From JBGOTP01 sp963717075 (lineage in GTDB: Bacteria; Acidobacteriota; Vicinamibacteria; Vicinamibacterales; CAVVIG01): 64,000 nt of DNA. The notes beneath the pieces were generated by a model. It was given only the letters and a program-made list of their open reading frames with translations, did not search any database and was not told the origin of the DNA. Positions 54,909 through 62,239 of the stretch are shown here, one piece after another. The stretch spans positions 124,001-188,000 of the forward strand of contig CAVQVI010000034.1 of NCBI GenBank assembly GCA_963717075.1, read 5' to 3'. Position 1 is the stretch's first letter; each line of letters begins with the position of its first letter. The translations under genes and the position numbers were made by a program.

Positions 54909-55829
54909 TCATTGAACGTGATGGCAGTGATAGCAGCCGAAGGCAAAGCGCGTGCGGTTGTAGTCGTAGGTGTTCGTGAAATCGTAGGCGGGGCGATGGA
55001 GCAGCCGCGACATGCCTGGCAGGACGACTTCGCGCATGTAGGCTGCCTTTGCCTGGTTGCCGGATTCGGCGCCATAGCCGTAGATCGCGTTGCGCATCTG
55101 TGCATCCATGTTGGAGCTGTACTGCTCCCATCCGCGCTCGATGACATCGGGCTTTGGCAGCGCCACAACCCCTGGCATCTGCCACGCGCGCCGGGCGGGA
55201 TCGGGGCCATGGCACGTGGCACAGGTGACGCGGTCCCTGCCCCCAACAATGGGGCCGAGTTTCTCTCGCGCCCACGGCATCACGGAGGTCTCCATGAAAT
55301 GCACGATGTCCTCGTGGTTCCGCTTGTGGCCCTTGGGATAGATCGCATCATCCGGTGGATAGTTGACAGTGGGCGAGCTGCCATGGATTCCGATCGCCAG
55401 GCCAAAGGACGCGACAACGACCGCTGCGACACCGACCAGGGTGTTCCGGGCTCGTGCAGAGGCGCCGCGGGTCTGCCACGGCGCCGCCGACAAGGCGGCG
55501 CGGACGACATCCGGGTCGAATGATTCGCGAGGGCCGGCCGCCAGCAGATCCAGCAGCGCGGCGAGCTGCTCCCCGCCCCTGACTCGGTGAAGTATGAGCG
55601 ACGGCCGGCGAGAATCGCGGCCCCGCACGATGATCGTCGAGGCGCCGCACAGTCGATCGAGTCGTGACACGACGCATCGAACCTCGGCGATATCGTCGAT
55701 CGCGATCTCCATGGACGCGCCGCGGCTGGTGCTCACCAGGCGGAAATCGGTGAGCGCGTAGCGCGCACGCCGGAAGGATAAGGGACGACCCCTCCAAAGC
55801 AGCCGTTCCCAGGGGAGTGGAACCTCCAT
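54909..55829 (-). CDS. PH-like domain fused by one helix to a diheme cytochrome c
   Basis: This 306-residue protein has an unusual layout. Residues 1-110 are a bacterial PH-like domain (RARYALTDFRLVSTSRGASMEIAIDDIAEVRC, DRLCGASTIIVRGRDS), facing the cytoplasm. Residues about 131-149 are a membrane helix (LVGVAAVVVASFGLAIGIHG). The C-terminal part carries two c-type heme sites, CATCH at 203-207 and CYHCH at 299-303, and would face the periplasm. The start at 55829 overlaps the end of lemA. A membrane-tethered electron carrier is likely; the role of the PH domain is unknown. Confidence 0.85.
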   Translation of the reverse strand: MEVPLPWERLLWRGRPLSFRRARYALTDFRLVSTSRGASMEIAIDDIAEVRCVVSRLDRLCGASTIIVRGRDSRRPSLILHRVRGGEQLAALLDLLAAGPRESFDPDVVRAALSAAPWQTRGASARARNTLVGVAAVVVASFGLAIGIHGSSPTVNYPPDDAIYPKGHKRNHEDIVHFMETSVMPWAREKLGPIVGGRDRVTCATCHGPDPARRAWQMPGVVALPKPDVIERGWEQYSSNMDAQMRNAIYGYGAESGNQAKAAYMREVVLPGMSRLLHRPAYDFTNTYDYNRTRFAFGCYHCHHVQ

Positions 55830-56401
55830 CAGGGTTTGTTGAAGTTGACCTTCGGCACCTGTTTCGCGTCGGCAGGAGCCTCGAATAACGGATGCTCCTT
55901 GAAGCCAAACAGCTTCGCAGTCAGATTCGCGGGGAACTGACGACGAGCCGTGTTGTACTCCTGGATCTTCTCGTTGTAACGCATCCGCTCGACCGCAATT
56001 CGGTTCTCAGTCCCTGACAGTTCGTCCATCATCCGGTTGAACTGCTCGTTGGCCTTGAGCTGCGGATAACTCTCCACGACGGCGAGCAGCCGGCCGAGGG
56101 CCGACGATTGCTGATTCGCCGCCTGGATCTTCTCGTCTGGCGTCGTGGCCGCCAGCAGGCGTGAGCGCGCGTCGGCGATGTCCTTGTACACGCTCTCTTC
56201 GTGTTGAGCGTAGCCTTTCACCGTCTCCACGAGGTTCGGAATCAGATCGTTGCGGCGCTGGAGCTGGTTCTCCACCTGGGCCCACTGCGCCTTGACGGCT
56301 TCCTCCTGGCTGACGAACTTGTTGTAGGAGCAACCGGTCAACGGCAGTGTCGCCAGAATCAGGACCATCGACGCGGCTGCCGCTCTTCGTGTCATGCGCA
56401 T
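55829..56401 (-). CDS. lemA: LemA family lipoprotein
   Basis: This 190-residue protein has a lipoprotein signal (MVLILATLPLTGCSYN, lipobox LTGC) and the LemA helical core. Conserved segments are AVKAQWAQVENQLQRRNDLIPNLVETVKGYAQHEESV, YPQLKANEQFNRMMDELSGTENRIAVERMRYNEKIQEYN and FGFKEHPLFEAP. Function is poorly known; LemA genes often sit next to TPM/YgcG genes, as here (56514-57377). They are separated by a palindromic repeat. Confidence 0.93.
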   Translation of the reverse strand: MRMTRRAAAASMVLILATLPLTGCSYNKFVSQEEAVKAQWAQVENQLQRRNDLIPNLVETVKGYAQHEESVYKDIADARSRLLAATTPDEKIQAANQQSSALGRLLAVVESYPQLKANEQFNRMMDELSGTENRIAVERMRYNEKIQEYNTARRQFPANLTAKLFGFKEHPLFEAPADAKQVPKVNFNKP

Positions 56402-56436
56402 GTCGTTTCCTCTACTGTTAAGGTTTCATTCTACGC

Positions 56437-56462
56437 GCCCGAGCTGAAGCTCGGGCCTACGA
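56437..56462. repeat. Dispersed palindromic repeat between TPM and lemA genes
   Basis: GCCCGAGCTGAAGCTCGGGC at 56437-56456 is followed by CTACGA at 56457-56462. It lies within the lemA-TPM operon gap, so its transcript can fold into a hairpin between two co-directional genes. Confidence 0.8.
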
Positions 56463-56513
56463 CAGTCCCACTGACTCCGGCAATTCCTCAATTCCCTGAT
56501 TCCCCTTCATTCC

Positions 56514-57377
56514 CTACCAGCCGCCACCGCCACCCCCTCCTCCCGATCGTCCGCCGCCGAACCCCCCAAACCCGCCCCCCGACCCGCCGCCGCCGCCGAA
56601 CCCGCCGCCGAACCCACCGCCGCCGAACGGACCTACTCCACTCGACCAGCCGCTCCAGCCGCCGCCGCCCCATCGGCGGACGCCTCCGCGCGGCCCGCGA
56701 CTGATCCGGCTGATTACGATGACGATAATGAAGAGGAAAACGATCATCGAGAGGGTGATCTGGGGCGCCCCTTCTTGCTGGCGTTCGCGCGGTCGCTCGA
56801 GGCCGGTGAGAGTGACGCCCCGACCGTCGGCGATGCGGCCGATGATGCGCGCAGTCCCCTTCACCAGACCGGCGCCGTACTGACCGTTACGGAACTCGGG
56901 GATCATGTACTCGCGGATCGTTTCACCGGCGTACCCGTCGGTGATCCACGGCTCGAGCCCGTAACCGACTTCGATCCAGACCCGCCGCTCCTTGAGCGCC
57001 AGCAGCACCAGGAGTCCGTTGTCTTTGCCTCTCTCGCCGATGCCACGGCCGCGATTCTGGAACAGCTTGACCGCATACTCGCGGATGTCGCCGTAGGGCT
57101 CGAAGCTCGGCACCGTGACGACAACCACGACGTCCCCGGTGGCGGCCTGCAGGCTCCGAATCGTTCGGTCGAGCCCGGCGGCACTCGAGGCGTCGATGAT
57201 TCTTGCGAAATCGTTGACCGGCTCGGTGAGCTCGGGCAACGGGGGATCAGCATACGCGGAGATGATGCCCGCTGCAGCGAGCAGCAGCGCAAGAATGCAT
57301 CCGAAGTGGGTGGAGGACCGCCGTCGGCGGCAAGCGAACGACTCGATGCCGGCCACGAGCGACAGGGAACTCGTCAC
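56514..57377 (-). CDS. TPM-domain (YgcG-like) membrane protein with Gly-rich tail
   Basis: GTG at 57377 is chosen because the next gene ends at 57391; the frame is open to 57578. A signal/anchor (FGCILALLLAAAGIISAYA) is followed by the TPM domain: VNDFARIIDASSAAGLDRTIRSLQAATGDVVVVVTVPSF, AVKLFQNRGRGIGERGKDNGLLVLLALKERRVWIEVGYGLEP. A membrane helix (LSMIVFLFIIVIVI) and a tail of Gly/Ser repeats to GGGGGGGGW follow. TPM domains often act with LemA. Total about 287 residues. Confidence 0.9.
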   Translation of the reverse strand: MTSSLSLVAGIESFACRRRRSSTHFGCILALLLAAAGIISAYADPPLPELTEPVNDFARIIDASSAAGLDRTIRSLQAATGDVVVVVTVPSFEPYGDIREYAVKLFQNRGRGIGERGKDNGLLVLLALKERRVWIEVGYGLEPWITDGYAGETIREYMIPEFRNGQYGAGLVKGTARIIGRIADGRGVTLTGLERPRERQQEGAPQITLSMIVFLFIIVIVISRISRGPRGGVRRWGGGGWSGWSSGVGPFGGGGFGGGFGGGGGSGGGFGGFGGGRSGGGGGGGGW

Positions 57378-57390
57378 CAACGACCAGGCC

Positions 57391-58098
57391 CTAGCGATCA
57401 CTGATCGTCCATCGGTCGATGTAGTTCGTGAGCTGACCGACGGCGTCGAGGTAGTCCGGAAAGATTGCGCGGGCGCGCTCCGACGAAAGAGGTCTGCCGT
57501 CGGCACACGAGGCAATCTCCGAGAGGCTACCCTGGCCGAGACCGCTGGCTTCTTCAACATGGCGTGCAGCGGCCTCAATGCCGTCCGATGGTCTGCCCTG
57601 GAGGCGGGCGACGCTTTTCACCAGCGCAGCGAGCGAGCCGGCCGATCGCGAAATGAGATCCGCCACGGCGTCGCTGCGTCCTTGTGTTTCGAGATAGCCC
57701 TCGCGCAGATGCAGAAGATGACTCCTGGCCTGAACTTCGCAGGCGCGACGCAAATCGCCCGGCTCGACACGCAGACCCTCGAAGGGGTCGGTGCCGGAGA
57801 CCAGAACATGATTCGCGAGGATCTCACCAAACTCGAGCGGGAAGGCGTCGAGCGAGCGTCCGAACTCCCGCTCGGCCACCAGGAGTGGCGTCGCAAGGCC
57901 GGCATCGCTCCAGTAAGCGATGTGCGAGGCACAGCCGCGCAGGTCGTCGGCCGTGAGGCTCTCGACGACGGCAAGGGTCGACGAGGGAACGGCGGCGCCG
58001 CCCACGGAGCCGTAGGCGACCACGGATTTGAGCCTGTCGCCAAAGAGCTGGTGAAGATCGCGATCGAGCGTTCGGACAGCATCCGAAATAGTGAGCAT
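57391..58098 (-). CDS. Nucleotidyltransferase-fold protein of unknown function
   Basis: This 235-residue protein begins MLTISDAVRTLDRDLHQLFGDRLKSVVAYGSV, where GSV and the preceding strand resemble a minimal nucleotidyltransferase (GSxxxGxxxxxSDxD-type) start. The catalytic carboxylates are not obvious, so it may be inactive. The rest is helical (RSAGSLAALVKSVARLQG). It is upstream of the TPM gene by 13 bp, so it belongs to the same operon. Confidence 0.6.
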   Translation of the reverse strand: MLTISDAVRTLDRDLHQLFGDRLKSVVAYGSVGGAAVPSSTLAVVESLTADDLRGCASHIAYWSDAGLATPLLVAEREFGRSLDAFPLEFGEILANHVLVSGTDPFEGLRVEPGDLRRACEVQARSHLLHLREGYLETQGRSDAVADLISRSAGSLAALVKSVARLQGRPSDGIEAAARHVEEASGLGQGSLSEIASCADGRPLSSERARAIFPDYLDAVGQLTNYIDRWTISDR

Positions 58099-58238
58099 GG
58101 TTCATTCTACGTAGCTATCAGCTCTCGGCTGCCAGCTTTCAGCACAGAGCAGGCACAATGCGCTCATCGTTCCGAGCCTGATCGCAGGGAGCCGACAACC
58201 GATAGCGCACAGGCGACAGCTTGTACAATACTCCCCTC

Positions 58239-59210
58239 ATGCGCCTGTGCGAGTTGAACGTGGGGTGTTTTGGCGGCGGCACCGGTCTGCCGAGCTTGCT
58301 CGGCGGTCTCAAGAGCAATCCCTGGCTTCAAACCAACGCGGTCGTGACGATGTTCGACAGCGGCGGCAGCTCCGGTGTACTGCGCGATGAACTCGGCGTG
58401 CTGCCACCGGGCGATATTCTCAAGTGCGCACTCGCGCTGTCGAGGAACGCGCAGGAAGCGCGCCGCGTACTGCTCGCCAGGCTACCGACGCTCGACCATC
58501 CCACCAAGCTTGGGGGACATACCGGCGGCAATCTGCTTCTCTCGATGATGGAGAGTTACAGCGGCGACTTTCTCAGCGCGATCGACGGGCTGCGCGCGCT
58601 GCTCGGCTGCCGCGGCCGCGTCTGGCCCGTCAGCATCCAGCCGTCGTCGGTCTGCGCGGAGTACAGTGACGGCTCCAGAACCAGCGGCGAGGTCGAAGTC
58701 GACGCAGGCCAGTCCTCGGGCCGTTTTGTCGAGCGTATTTGGCTCGATCCGCCCGTGTCCATTCACCCGTTGGTCGCCGCGGCGATTGGAAAGTTCGACG
58801 CGGTGACGATTGGTCCCGGCAGCTTCTACACCAGCCTGATGCCGATCTTTCTCGTGGGAGGAGTGGCAGAAGCGCTCAAGGAGATGAAGGGCCCCGTGAT
58901 CCTCGTCGCGAACCTGCTCACCGAAGGACGAGGGATGCTGGGCTTCACGGCGGCCGATGCGGTGGCGCGGATCGAAATGGCGATTCGTCGTCCAGTCGAC
59001 GTGGTGGTCATCAATGCCACGTGGCCGGCGTCGAAAACACTTGGACGCTACGCGCTCGAGCACAAGGAACCGCTCCAGCCGGGAAAGCTGCCGGGCCACT
59101 GCGAAGTGGTGGAGGGGAAGTTCTGGACCGGTGAGATTGCGCGCCACGATCGAGCGCGTCTGGCGTACGCCGTGTGGAGCGTGCTGTCGCGTCGGCTCCT
59201 CGTGGACTGA
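58239..59210 (+). CDS. YvcK/CofD-like protein (gluconeogenesis-factor family)
   Basis: This 323-residue protein starts at ATG 58239. The CofD/YvcK pattern is clear: CFGGGTGLPSLLGGLKSN, TMFDSGGSSGVLRDELGVLPPGDI, LGGHTGGNLLLSMME, FDAVTIGPGSFYTSLMPIFLVGG and VILVANLLTEGRGMLGFTAADAV. YvcK proteins bind UDP-GlcNAc and affect cell wall and carbon flow; CofD-type enzymes transfer phospholactate to F420. Without F420 genes here, the YvcK role is more likely. A TACAAT box nine bases before ATG suggests a leaderless transcript. Confidence 0.9.
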   Translation: MRLCELNVGCFGGGTGLPSLLGGLKSNPWLQTNAVVTMFDSGGSSGVLRDELGVLPPGDILKCALALSRNAQEARRVLLARLPTLDHPTKLGGHTGGNLLLSMMESYSGDFLSAIDGLRALLGCRGRVWPVSIQPSSVCAEYSDGSRTSGEVEVDAGQSSGRFVERIWLDPPVSIHPLVAAAIGKFDAVTIGPGSFYTSLMPIFLVGGVAEALKEMKGPVILVANLLTEGRGMLGFTAADAVARIEMAIRRPVDVVVINATWPASKTLGRYALEHKEPLQPGKLPGHCEVVEGKFWTGEIARHDRARLAYAVWSVLSRRLLVD

Positions 59211-59325
59211 CCCGCGTTCGACCGTGGCGTCCCGGTGCTCGCGGCGGTCTGGTTGCATCCCGCCCGCTTTTCGCTGCGGGCATGCCAGCTCGCGACACGC
59301 CAGCCGCGTGACGGGAACCGGCCCT

Positions 59326-59757
59326 CTACGTTCGGTCCAGGTCAGGCAGCCAGTTCTTGATGGACTGCTTGATCTGGTCTGGCGTCAGGTGCTCCCGATC
59401 CGCACGGTCGAGGAGCGCCGGCAACTCGTCGTCCGCCGCGAATCTGAGCGCAACGATCTGCGGCGTCGAGAGCCGCATGAGTGTAGCTTGTTGCGCGGGG
59501 GGCAAGAGCGCCGCGCAGCGGACCTTCATTTCCAGCTTGATGATGCGGTCCTGTAGCTTTGTCGTATAGACGCGGCTGATGCTGAGCAGCACCGTGATCG
59601 AGGCAATGAGACCAGCCAGGCCGGCCGCGAAGCTCACGCGTCCGCCGACGCCGAACCATCGCAAGACGAAGGCGACGATCGACAGCGCCACGAACAGGAA
59701 GCCCAGGCTGGACAGCTTGGGATTGTGGCGATGCGTTTTGTATGTTTGTGTTGGCAT
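59326..59757 (-). CDS. DUF6526-like membrane protein
   Basis: This 143-residue protein starts at ATG 59757 (MPTQTYKTHRHNPKLSSLGFLFVAL). Two membrane helices are visible (SLGFLFVALSIVAFVLRWFG, FAAGLAGLIASITVLLSISRVY). The C-terminal cytoplasmic helix reads QDRIIKLEMKVRCAALLPPAQQATLMRLSTPQIVALRFAADDELPAL. The N-terminal MPTQTYKTHRR motif and layout match DUF6526. Function unknown. Confidence 0.75.
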   Translation of the reverse strand: MPTQTYKTHRHNPKLSSLGFLFVALSIVAFVLRWFGVGGRVSFAAGLAGLIASITVLLSISRVYTTKLQDRIIKLEMKVRCAALLPPAQQATLMRLSTPQIVALRFAADDELPALLDRADREHLTPDQIKQSIKNWLPDLDRT

Positions 59758-59919
59758 GGCAGAGGACTCTACTTCTTCTTGCGTTCGGCCGCCGCTTTCT
59801 TTTCGTTTCTTCCGCCGCTGGCTGCGGGAACGCCTTGGAGGACAAGGCGAGGCGGGCGGCGCAGGCAAGGCTCAGGGGCGGCATCCCGAGGAAGCGGAGT
59901 TTTCGATGGCCGTCGGTGA

Positions 59920-61188
59920 TCACCGGATGCTGTAAAGCGTATTCTTGCCGCGCAAATAGATCTCGCCGTTCATGATCGCGGGCGTGGCGACGAAGGTCTC
60001 GTCCGCGATCGTGTTCGTCGCCAGCACTTCGAACGTTTCGCCCATCTTCACGACGATGACGTCGCCTTCCTCGGAGGCAAGATACAGCTTGCCGTTCGCG
60101 CCGATCGGCGACGCCTTGAAATTGTACGGCCGCGGTAGACGCGTCTGCTGGTAGAAGGGCTTGCCGGTTTTCGCCTCGAACACCGAGAGCATGCCGTTGT
60201 CCGTGAGGACGTAGAGCTTCCCGTCATACAGGACCGGCGACGCGGTGTATGAGTTCCCGCGCTGGTTCTGCCACACGATCGCGTCGGTATTGGTGAGGTC
60301 GCCCTCAGGGCCGAGGCGGATCGCCATGAGATTCGGATTGCGGAAGCCGCTCATGACGAACACCATGCCGTCGCTAGCCACGGGCGCCGGTATCGTGTTC
60401 TGGCCCAGGCCCGTGGCGGACCAGAGCTGGTGGCCCGTGGCGAGATCGTAGCCAGCAGCGGCTCTCGAGGCGGACACGATGACCTGTTTGCGGCCGTTGT
60501 GAGTCGTGACGAACGGTCCAGACCAATTGGTGTTCCCCTGACGCGGTGTCCGCCATCGTTCACGGCCGGTGTTCTTGTCGAGCGCGAGAAGAAACGACTC
60601 GCCTTCGTGGTCGAGCACGACGATCAGCGTGTCGCCGTCGAGCGCGGTCCACGCGCCTTCTCCGAAGTTGTTGTACATGTTCAGCGGCGCGAAGTCCTTG
60701 TGCCAGACGAGCGTGCCATCGAGCGTGTAGGCGTACAGGCCGCGTGAGCCGAAGAAGGCGATGAGATGTTTGCCGTCAGTCGCAGGCGAGTTGGATGCGA
60801 AGCTTCCGTATTGTGGGTGATGCGGCTGGTGGGGTGTCGCCACCTTCGCCACCCGTTCCCACAGCTGCTTCCCCGTTCTTCGGTCGTAAGCGAGCACGAG
60901 GAATCGATGCTCCGGGATGATTCTCGACCCCTGCGTGGCAGGGGTCGTCGGCACCGCGGTCGTGAGGAAGATGCGATCGCCCCAGACGACAGGAGAGGAG
61001 AACCCGCGTCCGGGGACGTTCGCCTTCCAGGCGATCCGTTCGGTGTCGCTCCACCGGAGTGGAGCGTCCCCCCGCGCCATCCCGTCGCCGCTCGGACCGC
61101 GCCAGAAGGGCCAGTCGCCGTCGCCAGCGGCCAATGGCGATCCGAGGAAGACAAGGACGTACATCAGGGACACCGTGAGCCTGACCAT
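59920..61188 (-). CDS. Exported PQQ-type beta-propeller protein
   Basis: This 422-residue protein has a signal peptide (MVRLTVSLMYVLVFLGSPLAAG) and begins WPFWRGPSGDGMA, typical of the large PQQ-like beta-propeller family found in Planctomycetes and Acidobacteria. Repeats include FSSPVVWGDRIFLTTAV, LAYDRRTGKQLWERVA, LALDKNTGRERWRTPR, SPVLYDGKLYVLTDNG and GEIYLRGKNTLYSI. Catalytic residues of alcohol dehydrogenases are not evident, so binding or scaffolding is more likely. Confidence 0.85.
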   Translation of the reverse strand: MVRLTVSLMYVLVFLGSPLAAGDGDWPFWRGPSGDGMARGDAPLRWSDTERIAWKANVPGRGFSSPVVWGDRIFLTTAVPTTPATQGSRIIPEHRFLVLAYDRRTGKQLWERVAKVATPHQPHHPQYGSFASNSPATDGKHLIAFFGSRGLYAYTLDGTLVWHKDFAPLNMYNNFGEGAWTALDGDTLIVVLDHEGESFLLALDKNTGRERWRTPRQGNTNWSGPFVTTHNGRKQVIVSASRAAAGYDLATGHQLWSATGLGQNTIPAPVASDGMVFVMSGFRNPNLMAIRLGPEGDLTNTDAIVWQNQRGNSYTASPVLYDGKLYVLTDNGMLSVFEAKTGKPFYQQTRLPRPYNFKASPIGANGKLYLASEEGDVIVVKMGETFEVLATNTIADETFVATPAIMNGEIYLRGKNTLYSIR

Positions 61189-61281
61189 GCGATGAATTTA
61201 GCATGAGACCTTCGATGCATGCATGATGGGTCCAGTGGTCCGGGCATGCCGGTGGGCGAAACGTTGGATGGAGTGACGTAT

Positions 61282-62088
61282 ATGAGGCTCGGTCTCTGTC
61301 GCATCGTGTGGTTGGCGATGCTTGGGTTGCTGGCCGTCTGGACATCGGACCTCTTGGCACAGACTGCCGCACCGGATCCGCATGCCGCGCAGCCGGAACG
61401 ACCGACGGTGGCGACGCATGCCGGCACCGTGGCGCCTGGATGGCTCGAAATCGAAGCCGGCATCGAGGTCGATCAGTTTGACCACGCATCCCGCGGCGGC
61501 GTTGCCCCAGTGTTGTTGAAGGTGGGGCTCGCGCCAAGGCTTCAGCTCGGTGTGCAGGGTGCGATCGTCCGGCCGCCCGGCGGAGACTCAACCGGTTTTG
61601 GCGGTCTCTCGGTCGGCGTCAAATGGCGACTCGCGGAGTCGGCGCCGCTCGTCGGCGACGTCTCGATTCTCCCCAGTTTCAAAACGCCGAGTGGGTCGGC
61701 TGACTCCGGCGCCGGCAGCGGCACGACGGACGTCAGCCTGCTGCTGATCTCCAGCCACTCGATTGGTCCAGTCGCCATGGACCTGAACCTGGGCTACACG
61801 CGGCGCAGCGGCGATGGCACGCTCGCGCCTCGAACGGCGAGCGTCTGGACCGTTTCGTTCGGTGGTAGGGCGCACAGAGCGCTCGGATGGGTTGGGGAGA
61901 TCTACGGGTATCCGGTGACGTCAGGACCGGCGGGCGCGGCATCGATCATCGCGTTTCTGAGTGGACCGTCGCTGCAGGTTCGCCCGTGGCTGGTGCTCGA
62001 CGGTGGCGTCGTCGTGCCCATCGCCGGCCCGCAGCCGCGGGCGTTCTATGTCGGCGTCGTGGACAACGTCGGCAGGCTTTGGAAGTAA
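61282..62088 (+). CDS. Exported outer-membrane transporter-like protein
   Basis: This 268-residue protein starts at ATG 61282 (GGAG upstream) with signal peptide MRLGLCRIVWLAMLGLLAVWTSDLLAQ. The body is a series of amphipathic strands: GWLEIEAGIEVDQFD, VAPVLLKVGLAPRLQLGVQGAIV, FGGLSVGVKWRLAES and VAMDLNLGYTRR. PRAFYVGVVDNVGRLWK closes the chain. This matches the phenol-degradation MetA-like / TodX-like transporter barrel group. No operon partner is obvious. Confidence 0.75.
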   Translation: MRLGLCRIVWLAMLGLLAVWTSDLLAQTAAPDPHAAQPERPTVATHAGTVAPGWLEIEAGIEVDQFDHASRGGVAPVLLKVGLAPRLQLGVQGAIVRPPGGDSTGFGGLSVGVKWRLAESAPLVGDVSILPSFKTPSGSADSGAGSGTTDVSLLLISSHSIGPVAMDLNLGYTRRSGDGTLAPRTASVWTVSFGGRAHRALGWVGEIYGYPVTSGPAGAASIIAFLSGPSLQVRPWLVLDGGVVVPIAGPQPRAFYVGVVDNVGRLWK

Positions 62089-62239
62089 TAAGGAAATGGA
62101 GAACTGTCGAGTGCATAGTGGCGCCGGCACCGGCGTGCTAGGATAGCGCGCCTCGGGTGGCGCAGGCATACGCGCCAGCTGTACGACCCGATCGATCGCG
62201 AGAATACCGTTGTCGTGTGAACAGAGCGGGAGGTCCGAG

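Noticed and set aside
58239..59210. 2-phospho-lactate transferase for F420
   Set aside because: No other F420 genes are nearby and the YvcK motif set fits equally well; I give the broader family name.
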